DNA of 64,000 nt, from positions 50,788 through 114,787 of the forward strand of contig JASBTJ010000039.1 in the NCBI GenBank assembly GCA_030148485.1. The letters are read 5' to 3'. The notes under the pieces are model-generated. The model saw only the letters and a program-made list of their open reading frames with translations, ran no database searches and had not been told where the DNA came from. Origin of the DNA: Gammaproteobacteria bacterium (GTDB lineage Bacteria > Pseudomonadota > Gammaproteobacteria > Chromatiales > Chromatiaceae). This document shows positions 1-9,756 of the stretch, piece by piece (the first letter of the stretch is position 1; each line of letters starts with the position of its first letter). The position numbers and the translations under genes were made by a program.

Positions 1-530
1 TGGTGGGCGTCGAGGTGGCAGCCCTTGCCGGTGTTGATCTGGATGGCACGGGCGCCGGTGGCGCGAATGCGTGCGGCGTCGTTACTGGTCTCCTGATCGC
101 CTTCGATCACCGTCATCGTCAATTCGTGCTGTAGATCGTGCAGGGTGCGGGTGAGCAGACTGGTCTTGCCGGAGCCTGGACTGGACAGCAGGTTGAGGGT
201 CAGCACGCCTTGTTGTACCAGCAGGCGGCGATTGGCAGCGGCGTACTGGTCGTTCTTGCCCAGGATGTCCTGCTCGATCTGCACCATGCGCGCCTGACTC
301 AACCCAGGGGCATGGGCGCGGGCCGGTCCCCGGCCGTAGTGCACATGGTCGCCATCGGCATGCACGTGATCGTGACGGTGCGTCGCGTCCCGTATCGCCG
401 CGTCCTCTGCAGGGGGAGACGACGATGCATCGTTGCCGTGGTCGTGGTGATGAGGGTCGTGCTCATGCCCCGCGGCATGACCTTCGATGCGGCCTTCGCC
501 ATCGGCACATCCGCAGACGGTACACATCAT
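1..530 (-). CDS. hypB: HypB, hydrogenase nickel-insertion GTPase (partial)
   Basis: HypB is a GTPase that, with HypA, delivers nickel to the [NiFe] hydrogenase large subunit in the cytoplasm. The visible N-terminal part has a CTVCGCADG start (metal site), a His-rich stretch with [11 protein letters not shown] and [12 protein letters not shown] (nickel storage), then the P-loop GSGKTSL and the EGDQET motif. The gene runs off the left edge of the window, so the G3/G4 motifs and C-terminus are not seen. Its ATG at 530 overlaps the hypA stop by ATGA, so the two are translationally coupled. Identification is firm. Confidence 0.95.
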   Translation of the reverse strand, partial: MMCTVCGCADGEGRIEGHAAGHEHDPHHHDHGNDASSSPPAEDAAIRDATHRHDHVHADGDHVHYGRGPARAHAPGLSQARMVQIEQDILGKNDQYAAANRRLLVQQGVLTLNLLSSPGSGKTSLLTRTLHDLQHELTMTVIEGDQETSNDAARIRATGARAIQINTGKGCHLDAH

Positions 531-868
531 TCCACCTCCAGTTCCTTGATCCGCATTTGGTCACCACCGGTGACCTGTAGTTGATAACTGCCGCAGTGGG
601 GGCAGGGCTGTGCCAATGCGTCGATCCGGACCTCGGCGCTGCACTGCATGCACCAGGTGCTGGCTGCCACCGGGACGATTTCCAGCCGACTGCCATCGGC
701 CAGGGTCCCGCGGGTCACGACTTCATAGCTGAAGGCCAGGGCGGAGGGTTCCACACAGGCCAACTGGCCGATCTCTAGCCATACGGTCTTCACCCTTTTA
801 TACCGCTGGGCCAACGCCTGCTCTTCCAGGGTTCGCAGGATGCTCTCGCACAGGGACATCTCGTGCAT
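527..868 (-). CDS. hypA: HypA, hydrogenase nickel-insertion zinc protein
   Basis: 113 aa, the usual HypA length. HypA binds nickel through its N-terminal MHEMS segment (His2) and has a structural zinc site. The sequence shows MHEMSLCES at the start and two CxxC pairs at about Cys73/76 and Cys89/92 (WCMQC and CPHC). It works with HypB on HupL. It is the eighth gene of the minus-strand hup-hyp operon; its start abuts the hupK stop at 868 and its stop overlaps hypB. Confidence 0.96.
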   Translation of the reverse strand: MHEMSLCESILRTLEEQALAQRYKRVKTVWLEIGQLACVEPSALAFSYEVVTRGTLADGSRLEIVPVAASTWCMQCSAEVRIDALAQPCPHCGSYQLQVTGGDQMRIKELEVE

Positions 869-2028
869 CAGGCGAACTCCGTATCAAGTTGGAAGGACAC
901 GCAAGGATCGGCGGCATGGATCAGCAGTTCGGCTTGCCGCCGGGCACCCGGGTGGTCATGCGCGTCCACGGTTGCAAGTGCCTGTGCCGCTGGCCCGTCC
1001 GGGCGGAAGTTCCACTCGGTTGGTGCCAGGATGCGATAGCGTGTCACTCGGCCGCCGTCCAGGATCACGCGGTGGCAGAGGCGACCGCGGGAGGCTTCGA
1101 GCTGGCTGATGCCCAGGCCGTTCGCGCTGGTGCGCACGGTCTGTTGTGTATCCGGATATATCGCCAACTGTGCGATCTCGATCAGTCGTGCCAGCAAGCG
1201 CGCCAGCAGGCCGTTGCCGTGACGCTCGCGGACCTCCGCCAGCAGTGGGTGGGCGGCCAGCCGCGCACTGGGACCGGTTTCCACATTCGCGCCGTGCCAG
1301 TGCGGGTGGGCAATGAAGTCGTCGCCAGCGCCGTCCAGGTACGTGATCAGGGTGTCGTTGTCCAACCACGGCATGGGTTGGGAGTCGATGCAGCCGAGAC
1401 TTGCCCAACCGTGATTCACCACGTGGCGCAGCAGGCGGGTTGCCGGCGTGTCCGTAGCCGCTATCCAGCGACACATGGCGCTGGCATCGAAACCCAACCA
1501 GTCCTGCAGCCGGCAGCCGTACAAGTCGTGGGCGATGTGGCGTTGCAGTGCCTGACGACGGGGCTCATGATCGGGGCTTTCCGCGGCCCGCGTCAGGCCG
1601 GGGGTGCGGGTCAGCGCCCCGTCGGGGTCCAGGCGGTCACGCAATGCGCGCAACGCTTGCAGCAGCGCCGCGAGCCGCTGCGGGTCTGGAGGGTCGCCAA
1701 TGAAGCGCGGCCAGTCGGTGAGCACCCGGCACAGATGTTCGCTCAGGGTCTCTAGGCGAACCAGCCGGTCCCGGCTCAGTTCGACTGGGTCGCAGGCCGG
1801 CTTGCCCTGGGCCGATTCGACGGCGCGCACCGCGGCCACCCCCTGAGCCTGGCCACACACGTTGAACAGCAGCGGTACGTTGCGCAGTGCCTCAGCGCTG
1901 GGCTTGCCTTCGAACAACCGGCTGGCCAGCAGCGGGCGGGAAGAGCGTAACCGAACCCGGTTGCCCTGTCCCGAGCGGCGCAGGGAGATCACCAGATGAC
2001 CTTCGACGGAGGCGGCGGGCATGCTCAT
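868..2028 (-). CDS. hupK: HupK, hydrogenase large-subunit-like assembly protein
   Basis: 386 aa if it starts at MSMPAAS, where ATGA overlaps the hupJ stop. HupK is a degenerate paralogue of the [NiFe] large subunit, thought to act as a scaffold in active-site assembly. The N-terminal metal motif RICGVC is reduced to FNVCGQAQG near residue 57, and the C-terminal DPCxxC is reduced to DPCVSF near the end. Other large-subunit blocks such as the TSANGLG and RGRLCHRV segments remain recognisable. It therefore cannot hold a full NiFe site. It sits between hupJ and hypA, as in Rhizobium hup clusters. Confidence 0.88.
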   Translation of the reverse strand: MSMPAASVEGHLVISLRRSGQGNRVRLRSSRPLLASRLFEGKPSAEALRNVPLLFNVCGQAQGVAAVRAVESAQGKPACDPVELSRDRLVRLETLSEHLCRVLTDWPRFIGDPPDPQRLAALLQALRALRDRLDPDGALTRTPGLTRAAESPDHEPRRQALQRHIAHDLYGCRLQDWLGFDASAMCRWIAATDTPATRLLRHVVNHGWASLGCIDSQPMPWLDNDTLITYLDGAGDDFIAHPHWHGANVETGPSARLAAHPLLAEVRERHGNGLLARLLARLIEIAQLAIYPDTQQTVRTSANGLGISQLEASRGRLCHRVILDGGRVTRYRILAPTEWNFRPDGPAAQALATVDAHDHPGARRQAELLIHAADPCVSFQLDTEFA

Positions 2029-2537
2029 GGCGAGCTTTCCCCCTGGTCGTGGGGCAGGCAACGACGCAGAAAGTCACGCCGACTGAGTGAGCGGCTGTCG
2101 GGGTGGTCGTCGGTAAGGTGCGATCCAGCGTCGCGATAGTGGGACTGCCGCACCGCCAACAGGGCGCTGAGGGCGAACTGCACGGCAGTGGCCTGGTCGG
2201 CAATCTCCTGCACCGGTGACAGCAGCGAACAGCATTGATAACGACCCACCCCGTCGGCCTCGGCCACCAGGAACTCGTAACGCCCGGACGGAAACACATG
2301 GCGCTGACGGCTTTCCAGGGGATGGTCCTGCCAGTCGGCGTCCCTGGGCAGCAACACCAGGCTGATGAACCAGGGTGTGATCAGCACGCCCAACCAGCCG
2401 TGCGGGCTGGCGCGAAAGCCTACTGCCTGGACGGCGAGGGCGGGATTGATGATGGGTAGGCCCACCATGCCGGTGTCCGCCACGTTGCGGAAGTGGTTCT
2501 CCAGGGTGACGAGCATGGCGGCGAGTTTGGCGTCCAT
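2025..2537 (-). CDS. hupJ: HupJ, hydrogenase assembly chaperone (HybE family)
   Basis: 170 aa starting at MDAKLAAML; the start overlaps the rubredoxin stop as TGATG. Members of the HupJ/HybE/HoxT family are cytoplasmic assembly chaperones that bind the hydrogenase precursor. Recognisable blocks are NVADTGMVGLPIINPALAV and LGVLITPWFISLVLLP, both characteristic of the family. The C-terminus ends in SRRDFLRRCLP. Its place between hupI and hupK supports the call. Confidence 0.88.
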   Translation of the reverse strand: MDAKLAAMLVTLENHFRNVADTGMVGLPIINPALAVQAVGFRASPHGWLGVLITPWFISLVLLPRDADWQDHPLESRQRHVFPSGRYEFLVAEADGVGRYQCCSLLSPVQEIADQATAVQFALSALLAVRQSHYRDAGSHLTDDHPDSRSLSRRDFLRRCLPHDQGESSP

Positions 2538-2755
2538 CAGTCCTCCGACACCACCATGAAGTCGTTCTTGTCGCCGTCGCAGTGGGGGCAACGCCAGTGA
2601 TCCGGCAGCTGGGAAAACGGTGTGCCGGGCGGTATCTGCCAGTTGGCGTCCCCGGCGGCGGGGTCGTAGACGTGCCAGCAGACGCTGCACTCCAGGCGGG
2701 TGTGATCGGCCAGCCGGGCCGCATCGCCGCCATAGGAGCCTTCGAAGGTACTCAT
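2537..2755 (-). CDS. hupI: HupI, rubredoxin
   Basis: 72 aa rubredoxin starting at MSTFEGSYGG, with ATGA overlap to the hupH stop. The iron ligands are two CxxC pairs, ECSVCWHVYDP and RCPHCDGDKNDF. HupI rubredoxins of uptake-hydrogenase operons help mature the small subunit, especially in the presence of oxygen. A longer frame opens upstream, but the family start, the overlap and the missing upstream homology favour this ATG. Confidence 0.94.
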   Translation of the reverse strand: MSTFEGSYGGDAARLADHTRLECSVCWHVYDPAAGDANWQIPPGTPFSQLPDHWRCPHCDGDKNDFMVVSED

Positions 2756-3606
2756 CGATACAACGCCAGCATCTCGTCCAGCCGTGCGGCGCTGTCGGCG
2801 ATGTCCTCGGGCGCGGCCATGGCCACGGCGGGCAGGTCCACGACCTCGATGGTGTTGAGGATCAACAGGTCCTGGGAGTTGTAATACTTGATCCACCAGG
2901 TGTTCGCCTTGCTGGTGCTACCGATGCGGCAATTTCCGTAACCGCGCGACAGCAGGGTCACCGGGCCGACCCCGAGGCGCTCGCCGAGCAGCGCCAGGTC
3001 GCGGTCGCTGAGCGGCAGCAAGGTCAGGTTGATGACATGGGCCGGATCACCCGGTTGGTAGGTGGCAATCCTGTCGGCGAGTTCCACCAGCAGCGCCGGC
3101 GCGTTCTGGATGTCCGGATCGGCGGCGTCGAAGCGGGTATCCAGGCTCAGATCGGCGCGGCTGAAGGTGTCTTGCACCATGGCTGGCGCGGCACCGATCT
3201 CCACGCTGTTATGCACCACGTGCCGGTGTCGGTCGAAGTGCCGCACCCGCCATACCCCGGCCAACACCGATTCCTGTGCCTTGACGGGGGAAGGGGCGGC
3301 GAACACGGCGCCCACCTCACCCTCGCCGAGCGTCTGATCCACCAGGGCCAGGTTTTGTTCATCCAGACCGGTCAGATCGATCTGCTTTGCCGGTTCGCTG
3401 GAGCGGTATCGTTGCAGTGCCACCAGGATATCTTCGAGTACCGTCAGGCCGAGGGTCAGGTGGGTTACCGCTTCGGGTTCCGGCATGGTCGGCTGGGTGA
3501 AGGTCTCTATGCCCGATGGCATGGACAGGATGGCCAGTTCACCGGGGTCCTCGCCCGGCTGACTGCCGGGACCGACGTGACGGGGGATCGGCGGATGCTT
3601 GTCCAT
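2752..3606 (-). CDS. hupH: HupH, hydrogenase expression/formation protein (HyaF family)
   Basis: 284 aa, typical for HupH/HyaF, a cytoplasmic accessory protein needed for small-subunit (Fe-S cluster) maturation. Family landmarks seen are the Pro-rich N-terminus, MPSGIETFTQP near residue 30 and ANTWWIKYYNSQDLLILNTIEV near the C-terminus. It lies between hupG (gap about 14 bases) and hupI (overlap). No anomaly seen. Confidence 0.92.
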   Translation of the reverse strand: MDKHPPIPRHVGPGSQPGEDPGELAILSMPSGIETFTQPTMPEPEAVTHLTLGLTVLEDILVALQRYRSSEPAKQIDLTGLDEQNLALVDQTLGEGEVGAVFAAPSPVKAQESVLAGVWRVRHFDRHRHVVHNSVEIGAAPAMVQDTFSRADLSLDTRFDAADPDIQNAPALLVELADRIATYQPGDPAHVINLTLLPLSDRDLALLGERLGVGPVTLLSRGYGNCRIGSTSKANTWWIKYYNSQDLLILNTIEVVDLPAVAMAAPEDIADSAARLDEMLALYR

Positions 3607-3620
3607 ACGTGGGTCCTTGT

Positions 3621-4064
3621 CTATTCGGCCACCACAGGCACGCCGATGCCTGGGTTGCGGGTGGGTTGGCGCTGCAGGATCCCGGCGATCAGCGTCATGT
3701 ATTCGGACCAGTCGCGCATCTTGGCGATGGTGCCCAGGTAGCGGCCGTCGCGCAGGAACACCAGGCTGGGCCAGATGGTGATCTGATATGACTCCTGCAG
3801 TCTTTTCTCCAACTCACGGTCGACCACGGCGACACGAAAGGCCCCGTTGTGGGCGGCGATCAGTTCCGGGAGTACCACGGCGACATCGTTGGTCTCGGGA
3901 TAGCGCTTGGGGTCCTCGGTGAGAAACAACGCCATGGTGCCGGCGCGGGTCAGCACGCGATCCAGGTTGAGCGCATCCAGGTAGTCGCAACCAGGGCGGC
4001 TGAGCAGCAGTCGGATCAGCGGCGGGAGGTCTGCGGGTGGCTCGGTTTGCAGCATCGGGGTCAT
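3621..4064 (-). CDS. hupG: HupG, thioredoxin-like hydrogenase assembly protein (HyaE family)
   Basis: 147 aa. HupG/HyaE proteins have a thioredoxin fold without the redox CxxC and act as chaperones for the Tat-exported small subunit. The sequence has the family pattern LPELIAAHNGAFRVAVVD followed by the beta-strand YQITIWPSLVFLRDGRYLG; only one Cys is present. The start overlaps the hupF stop by four bases. Confidence 0.88.
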   Translation of the reverse strand: MTPMLQTEPPADLPPLIRLLLSRPGCDYLDALNLDRVLTRAGTMALFLTEDPKRYPETNDVAVVLPELIAAHNGAFRVAVVDRELEKRLQESYQITIWPSLVFLRDGRYLGTIAKMRDWSEYMTLIAGILQRQPTRNPGIGVPVVAE

Positions 4065-4357
4065 GGTTGCAGATGCTCCGGCAGTTCGGGTTCGCGCTCG
4101 ACGAGATCTTGAAACAGGTGGTCCACCCCGTGGTCTCCGGCCATCACCTGGCTCAGCGCGGCGACGGCGTCACGCATGGCCAGTGCGGTGTCGGCGTCGA
4201 GCATCTCTCGGGCGGCACCCAGGAAAACCAGCAGCCAGTCGCCGGGTGCCACCGGGACCAGCAGGGTGGTGTCCACCAGTTGACGCTGTTGCCCGTCGTC
4301 GCAAACGGCGTGGAAGTCATGGCTTTCGATCACCTGCATGGGGATGCCGATACACAT
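4061..4357 (-). CDS. hupF: HupF, HypC-family hydrogenase chaperone
   Basis: 98 aa. The N-terminus MCIGIPMQV carries the Cys2 that HypC-family chaperones use to hold the Fe(CN)2CO unit and the large subunit. It is longer than HypC (about 75-80 aa) by a C-terminal tail ending DLVEREPELPEHLQP, as in HupF, which also guards HupL under oxygen. The ATG overlaps the hupD stop as TGATG. A longer frame upstream is a shadow of hupD. Confidence 0.93.
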   Translation of the reverse strand: MCIGIPMQVIESHDFHAVCDDGQQRQLVDTTLLVPVAPGDWLLVFLGAAREMLDADTALAMRDAVAALSQVMAGDHGVDHLFQDLVEREPELPEHLQP

Positions 4358-5052
4358 CAGCTGTCCCAGCGATGGTCGATATGAACGGACATCGGCTGTT
4401 CGCCCAACGCCACGGGTTTTGGGTCGAAACGCAGGCGGGCATCCCGCAGCACGCGGGCATCGCCGCTGCGGCATGCCTGGTCTGGGCCGGGTCGGTCGCC
4501 TTCGTAGCGATCCAAGGTCAGCGGTCCGGTGCCGAGATCGGCACTCGGCGGCAGCGGTTCGCTGCGCCGCCGGTAGCCGATGCCGTGGCGGTCCAGCCAT
4601 GCCAGCGCGGCGTCGATGGCCGGATCGATCTGCGCCTTCACCACCGGGCGCAGGCTGCCGCCAAAGTCTTCCAACTGCTCTGGCTGTACGCCGATCAGCA
4701 GGATATGGCGCGGGTAATCGCCGAGTAGCTGGGCGGTACTCAGTACCTCCTGGAAGCCGGTCTGGTGCAGGCTCATTTTCTTGGCCCCCGTGAAGCTCGG
4801 CACCGCCTCGTCCTCGACCAATCTGATGGCGCCGGGCGGCAAACCGTAGTCCACCGCGTCGAACACCAACAGCAGGTCGGCGGACTGGACGTGCTGCACC
4901 AGATACAGGCCTTGGGTACCGCCGTCCAGCAGCGTGACGTTGTCGTCGAAACCATAGCGACGGTGTAGTTCCTCGACGGCACGCACGCCGAAGCCCTCGT
5001 CGGCCCACAACAGGTTGCCGATGCCCAGGATGGTAACCGTCGGTCGCGCCAT
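4357..5052 (-). CDS. hupD: HupD, hydrogenase maturation endopeptidase
   Basis: 231 aa. HupD removes the C-terminal tail of HupL after nickel insertion. Nickel-sensing residues are seen in GIGNLLWADEGFGVR (Glu about 19) and VFDAVDYG (Asp about 65), and the conserved H near SLHQTGFQEVL. It is the first gene of the minus-strand operon, divergent from hupS. The last 50 or so residues (after RYEGDRPG) extend beyond the core family and look less conserved. Confidence 0.94.
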   Translation of the reverse strand: MARPTVTILGIGNLLWADEGFGVRAVEELHRRYGFDDNVTLLDGGTQGLYLVQHVQSADLLLVFDAVDYGLPPGAIRLVEDEAVPSFTGAKKMSLHQTGFQEVLSTAQLLGDYPRHILLIGVQPEQLEDFGGSLRPVVKAQIDPAIDAALAWLDRHGIGYRRRSEPLPPSADLGTGPLTLDRYEGDRPGPDQACRSGDARVLRDARLRFDPKPVALGEQPMSVHIDHRWDS

Positions 5053-5482
5053 GCTTGCTCCCGAATCTCAATGGCCAGGTCAGCAGCAGGTCCGCAATTA
5101 GCGTGCCTGATCGTAATGTTGTGCAAGGGACTGGAAACCAAGCGGAAATAGTCGGTCCCGTGCAAAACGTCCGTCGTAGATGGCATGTTTTGTTACGAAT
5201 CGCTCACCGTACTGTAAATAAACTTACCACTTGTAGGGCTGTTCTGCTGGCCGGATGTCGAGCCGTTGCCTGCGGCGAGCGTGTCCTGGCTGCAAAGCAG
5301 GTTTCCGTTCTCTACCCGGTGCCCGGCAGAAGATTAGCGGTTGGCGCCGGTGCGGGTGTTTCACCATCCGTATTAAGTAACTGATCAAGCGGGACTAATC
5401 CGCCTTGGCAAGTTCCTTGCTGAATCGATGCTGGTCATTACAAAAAAGGCACGCCGGTGCCGACCCGTCACAGGAGAGGAGC
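5053..5482. other. hupD-hupS divergent intergenic region
   Basis: 430 bases between the divergent hup operons. It holds the sigma-54-type promoter for hupS at 5405-5421 and an AT-rich stretch at about 5180-5235. A near match to a NifA site, TGT-N10-ACC, lies at 5213-5228. No exact TGT-N10-ACA site is present, so the activator may be a HoxA/HupR-type regulator instead. No clear promoter was found for hupD. Confidence 0.5.
5405..5421 (+). promoter_or_regulatory. Sigma-54 promoter of hupSLEC
   Basis: TTGGCAAGTTCCTTGCT matches the -24/-12 consensus with GG-N10-GC spacing. It lies about 60 bases before the hupS ATG. Confidence 0.82.
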
Positions 5483-6553
5483 ATGACCGAGACCTTCTAC
5501 GAGGTGATGCGGCGCCAGGGGATCACCCGCCGCAGCTTTCTCAAGTATTGCAGTCTGACCGCCGCGGCCCTGGGTCTGGGGCCGGCCTTCGTGCCGCGTA
5601 TCGCCCATGCCATGGAGACCAAGCCGCGTATCCCGATCCTGTGGCTGCACGGCCTGGAATGCACCTGCTGTTCCGAGTCCTTCATCCGCTCGGCCCATCC
5701 GCTGGCCAAGGACGTGGTGCTGTCGATGATCTCGCTGGATTACGACGACACCATCATGGCCGCCGCGGGACATCAGGCCGAGGCGATCATTACGGAGACC
5801 ATCGAAAAATACGACGGTAACTACATCCTGGCGGTGGAGGGCAATCCGCCGCTCAACGAGGACGGCATGTACTGCATCATCGGTGGCAGGCCGTTCCTCG
5901 ATCAGCTCACCCATGCCGCGGCACACGCCAAGGCGGTCATTTCCTGGGGATCGTGCGCTTCCTACGGCTGCGTCCAGGCGGCCAAGCCGAACCCCACTCA
6001 GGCGGTGCCGGTACACAAGGTGGTCAAGGACAAACCCATTATCAAGGTCCCCGGCTGCCCACCCATCGCCGAGGTGATGACTGCGGTTGTGACCTACATC
6101 CTCACCTTCGAGCGCTTCCCCGAACTTGACCGCCAAGGGCGGCCAAAGATGTTCTACAGCCAGCGCATCCACGACAAGTGCTATCGCCGACCGCACTTCG
6201 ATGCCGGCCAGTTCGTCGAGCATTGGGACGACGACAGCGCGCGCAAGGGTTATTGCCTGTACAAGATGGGCTGCAAGGGACCGACCACCTACAACGCCTG
6301 TTCCACGATCCGCTGGAACGCCGGCACGTCTTTTCCGATCCAGGCCGGTCACGGCTGCATTGGATGTTCGGAAGACGGCTTCTGGGACAAGGGTGGCTTC
6401 TACAACCGCCTGACCGCCATCAACCAGTTCGGTATCGAGGGCAACGCCGACGAGGTCGGCATGGCTGCCGCCGGCGCGGTCGGTGCCGCCACCGCCGCCC
6501 ATCTGGCGGTGAGCGCGGTGAAACGCGCCCAGCACAAAGGAGGCCAGGAATGA
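5483..6553 (+). CDS. hupS: HupS, uptake [NiFe]-hydrogenase small subunit
   Basis: 356 aa. The Fe-S subunit passes electrons from the NiFe site to the membrane cytochrome; it is exported folded with HupL. A Tat signal TRRSFLK at residues 15-21 precedes a hydrophobic stretch and an AHA cleavage site near 43. Proximal-cluster ligands start in LECTCCSES (Cys60, Cys63), later Cys motifs include [14 protein letters not shown] and [11 protein letters not shown]-terminal hydrophobic anchor ([19 protein letters not shown]) follows. ATG at 5483 has an AGGAGAGGAG ribosome site; an in-frame ATG at 5405 lies inside the promoter and is rejected. Confidence 0.97.
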   Translation: MTETFYEVMRRQGITRRSFLKYCSLTAAALGLGPAFVPRIAHAMETKPRIPILWLHGLECTCCSESFIRSAHPLAKDVVLSMISLDYDDTIMAAAGHQAEAIITETIEKYDGNYILAVEGNPPLNEDGMYCIIGGRPFLDQLTHAAAHAKAVISWGSCASYGCVQAAKPNPTQAVPVHKVVKDKPIIKVPGCPPIAEVMTAVVTYILTFERFPELDRQGRPKMFYSQRIHDKCYRRPHFDAGQFVEHWDDDSARKGYCLYKMGCKGPTTYNACSTIRWNAGTSFPIQAGHGCIGCSEDGFWDKGGFYNRLTAINQFGIEGNADEVGMAAAGAVGAATAAHLAVSAVKRAQHKGGQE

Positions 6554-8346
6554 GCGTCAGCAAAACCCCGAACGGTTTCGAGCTGGACGACAGCGGCCGC
6601 CGCGTGGTGGTGGACCCGGTGACGCGCATCGAGGGCCATATGCGTTGTGAGGTGAATGTCGACCAGGACAACATCATCCGCAACGCCGTTTCCACTGGCA
6701 CCATGTGGCGCGGTCTGGAAGTGATCCTGAAGGGCCGCGACCCGCGCGACGCCTGGGCGTTCACACAGCGTATCTGCGGCGTCTGCACCGGAACCCATGC
6801 GCTGACGTCGGTGCGTGCGGTGGAAAACGCGCTGGGGATCCAGATCCCTGAGAACGCCAATTCCATCCGCAACATCATGCAGCTCACCCTGCAGGCCCAC
6901 GATCATCTGGTGCACTTCTATCATCTGCATGCCTTGGACTGGGTCAACCCGGTGAACGCACTCAAGGCCGACCCCAAGGCGACGTCCGAATTGCAGAAGC
7001 AGGCCTCGCCGCATCATCCCAAATCATCACCGGGCTACTTCCGCGATGTACAGAATCGCATCAAAAGGTTCATCGAGTCCGGCCAGTTGGGCCCGTTCAA
7101 AAACGGCTACTGGACCAACCCGGCCTATCTGCTGCCTCCGGAAGCGGACCTGATGGCGGTGACCCACTATCTGGAGGCGTTGGACTTCCAGAAGGAGATC
7201 ATGAAGATCCGCGCCATCCTCGGTGGCAAGGATCCGCATCCCAACTGGTTGGTGGGTGGTGTGCCTTGCCCCATCAACGTTGACGGCGTGGGCTCCGTGG
7301 GTGGTTTGAACATGGTCAACCTGAATCAGATCTCGGGCATCATCGACCAGACCAAGACCTTCATCGACAACGTCTACATCCCGGATCTGTTGGCGGTGGC
7401 CCGGTTCTACAAGGGCTGGCTTTACGGCGGCGGCATCTCCGGTATGAACGTGCTGTCCTACGGAGACATACCCGATCACGCCAACGATTACTCGGCAGGC
7501 AACCTGATGATGCCGCGTGGCGCCATCATTGACGGCAATCTTAAGCAAGTGCATGAGGTCGATCTGACTGATCCGGACGAGATACAGGAGCAGGTCCCGC
7601 ATTCCTGGTACAGCTATCCCGACGGCGTGACCGGCCTGCACCCCTGGGACGGCATCACCGAGCCGCATTATGCGTTGGGCGCCAAGGCAAAAGGCTCGCG
7701 GACCCATATCGAACAGATCGACGAGACCGCCAAGTACTCCTGGATCAAGGCGCCGCGCTGGCGCGGTCATGCTATGGAGGTAGGGCCATTGGCCCGCTAT
7801 GTCATCGGTTACGCCCAGGGCGATAAGGAGATCACCGAGCAGATCGACTTCGTGCTCAAGACCCTGGATGTGCCGGTGACGGCGCTGTTTTCCACCCTGG
7901 GGCGCACCGCGGCCCGCGGCCTGGAGGCGGCCTGGGCAGCGGACAAGATGCGCTATTTCATGGACAAGCTGCTGGCCAATATCAAGGCCGGCGACAGCGC
8001 CACCGCCAATGTCGCCAACTGGGACCCGTCGACCTGGCCCAAGGAGGCCAAGGGCGTGGGTTTCACCGAGGCGCCGCGCGGCGCTTTGGGTCACTGGATC
8101 AGGATCAAGGACACCCGGATCGACAATTATCAGTGCGTGGTTCCTACCACCTGGAACGGTTCACCGAGGGATGCGGAGGGGAACATCGGTGCCTTCGAGG
8201 CCTCGCTGATGAATACCAAGGTGGAGCGAGCGGATGAGCCGGTGGAGATCCTACGCACGTTGCACAGCTTCGATCCCTGTTTGGCTTGTTCCACCCATGT
8301 GATGAGCGAGGACGGTGAGGAACTGACCAAGGTGAAGGTGCGATGA
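6550..8346 (+). CDS. hupL: HupL, uptake [NiFe]-hydrogenase large subunit
   Basis: 598 aa catalytic subunit, oxidising the hydrogen released by nitrogenase. Active-site Cys pairs are [10 protein letters not shown] (Cys76, Cys79) and DPCLACSTH near the C-terminus (about Cys577, Cys580). The 15-residue tail after His583 is the peptide HupD should remove. The ATG overlaps the hupS stop (ATGA). A 372-bp in-frame extension upstream is hupS shadow. Group 1 membrane-bound type is inferred from the Tat-exported HupS and cytochrome HupC. Confidence 0.98.
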   Translation: MSVSKTPNGFELDDSGRRVVVDPVTRIEGHMRCEVNVDQDNIIRNAVSTGTMWRGLEVILKGRDPRDAWAFTQRICGVCTGTHALTSVRAVENALGIQIPENANSIRNIMQLTLQAHDHLVHFYHLHALDWVNPVNALKADPKATSELQKQASPHHPKSSPGYFRDVQNRIKRFIESGQLGPFKNGYWTNPAYLLPPEADLMAVTHYLEALDFQKEIMKIRAILGGKDPHPNWLVGGVPCPINVDGVGSVGGLNMVNLNQISGIIDQTKTFIDNVYIPDLLAVARFYKGWLYGGGISGMNVLSYGDIPDHANDYSAGNLMMPRGAIIDGNLKQVHEVDLTDPDEIQEQVPHSWYSYPDGVTGLHPWDGITEPHYALGAKAKGSRTHIEQIDETAKYSWIKAPRWRGHAMEVGPLARYVIGYAQGDKEITEQIDFVLKTLDVPVTALFSTLGRTAARGLEAAWAADKMRYFMDKLLANIKAGDSATANVANWDPSTWPKEAKGVGFTEAPRGALGHWIRIKDTRIDNYQCVVPTTWNGSPRDAEGNIGAFEASLMNTKVERADEPVEILRTLHSFDPCLACSTHVMSEDGEELTKVKVR

Positions 8347-8951
8347 ATTCACAGAGGACACACATCATGCAAAGCAAATTGTTGCCCCGTGTCGCGCTGG
8401 CGACCGGCTTGCTGCTCAGCGGCAGCGCCATGGCGCATACCGGCCCGCTGACCCACGGCGGGCTGGCCGCCGGCCTGCTGCATCCCTTCACCGGGCTAGA
8501 TCATCTGTTGGTGATGTTCGGCGTCTGCCTGTGGTCCGCGCGCCTCGGATCGGGTCGGATCGTGTTGCTCATGCCGCTGCTGTTCCTGGGGTTCCTGGCA
8601 ACGGGGTTCGGCTTGGGTATGGCCGGTCTGGGGCTGCCTGGCCTGGAGGCCGGCATAGCCGCCTCGGTGTTGGTGATCGGCATGGTGATCGCCATGCAGC
8701 GGGCGATGGTGACACCGCCGGCCGCCGGGTTGATTATCGTGGCGGCACTGCTGCACGGCAGCGCGCACGGACTGGAGATGCCTGCCGGCAGCGCTGTCGT
8801 ACCGTTTCTCGGCGGCGTACTGGCCGTGAGCCTGATGCTGCATCTGGCCGGGCTGGCGAGCGGGCGCGTGCTGGCAAACCGCCCCGGATTGCTGCGGGTG
8901 TTCGGTCTGGTCACTGGTCTGATCGGCGGCGGCCTTCTGTTGGGTGCGTGA
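8343..8951 (+). CDS. hupE: HupE/UreJ-family nickel transporter
   Basis: 202 aa from the ATG at 8343 (ATGA overlap with hupL) or 194 aa from ATG 8367, which begins a good signal peptide ending SGSAMAHT. HupE proteins are membrane nickel permeases for hydrogenase. The family motif [18 protein letters not shown] is present, followed by five or so hydrophobic segments and [10 protein letters not shown]. The position between hupL and hupC is unusual compared with the Rhizobium order hupSLCDEF. Confidence 0.92.
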   Translation: MNSQRTHIMQSKLLPRVALATGLLLSGSAMAHTGPLTHGGLAAGLLHPFTGLDHLLVMFGVCLWSARLGSGRIVLLMPLLFLGFLATGFGLGMAGLGLPGLEAGIAASVLVIGMVIAMQRAMVTPPAAGLIIVAALLHGSAHGLEMPAGSAVVPFLGGVLAVSLMLHLAGLASGRVLANRPGLLRVFGLVTGLIGGGLLLGA

Positions 8952-8994
8952 AAATACCGCAGTCCGGGATCGTCCCTAACAAGGAGCGCTAAAC

Positions 8995-9696
8995 ATGCAG
9001 GCCGACATCAATCGACAAGCGGTCTATGTCTATGAGGCGCCGCTGCGTCTATGGCATTGGATCAACGCGCTGGCCATCGTGGTCCTGGCGGTGACCGGCT
9101 ATCTGATCGCCAGCCCGCTGCCCACCCAACCGGGCGAAGCCAGCGCGAATTTTCTGATGGGCTATATCCGCTTCACCCACTTCGCCGCGGGTTACATCCT
9201 CGGCATAGGTTTTTTGTTTCGCATCTACTGGGCCATCGTCGGCAACCATCATGCCCGGCAATTGTTCCTGCCGCCGCTGTTCAGTGCGGGGTTCTGGAGT
9301 GGCGTGTGGCATGAGATCAAGTGGTATGCCTTTGCCGCCAGGGAACCGCGCAAATACGTCGGGCACAACCCGCTGGCGGTGCTGGTAATGCACGTTCTGT
9401 TCTTGTGGATGCTGGTGTTCATGCTGATCACCGGCTTCGCCTTGTACGGTGAGGGCGCCGGAATGGACAGCTGGCAGTTCTTGCTGTTCAGCAGCTGGGT
9501 GATCCCGTTGTTCGGCCAAAGCCAGGACGTGCATACCTGGCATCATCTGGTGATGTGGGTATTGGTGTGCTTTGTCATCATCCACATTTACGTGGCGATA
9601 CGGGAGGACATCATGTCCAGGCAGTCCATGGTCAGCACCATGATCAGTGGCTGGCGGATGTTCAAGGATGGCCGTGACGTCGATGACGGCCATTGA
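8995..9696 (+). CDS. hupC: HupC, hydrogenase b-type cytochrome
   Basis: 233 aa with four transmembrane helices. HupC anchors HupSL and passes electrons to quinone. Haem-ligating His are expected in RLWHWINALAI, RFTHFAAGYILG, and VHTWHHLVMWVLVCFVIIHIY; all are seen. A ribosome site AAGGAG lies at 8981-8986. It is the last gene of hupSLEC. Confidence 0.96.
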   Translation: MQADINRQAVYVYEAPLRLWHWINALAIVVLAVTGYLIASPLPTQPGEASANFLMGYIRFTHFAAGYILGIGFLFRIYWAIVGNHHARQLFLPPLFSAGFWSGVWHEIKWYAFAAREPRKYVGHNPLAVLVMHVLFLWMLVFMLITGFALYGEGAGMDSWQFLLFSSWVIPLFGQSQDVHTWHHLVMWVLVCFVIIHIYVAIREDIMSRQSMVSTMISGWRMFKDGRDVDDGH

Positions 9697-9722
9697 TTCC
9701 GGGCGCGTCTTGATCGGACCGC

Positions 9723-9743
9723 CTGGCCATGTCGTTCGGCCAG
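9723..9743. terminator. Hairpin between convergent hupC and 9757-10317
   Basis: CTGGCC pairs with GGCCAG across a 9-base loop. There is no T-run, so termination is only a guess from its place between convergent genes. Confidence 0.3.
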
Positions 9744-9756
9744 ACGGCATGTATGG

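Noticed and set aside
5468..6535. 355-aa minus-strand ORF
   Set aside because: Antisense shadow of hupS, which is certain from its motifs.
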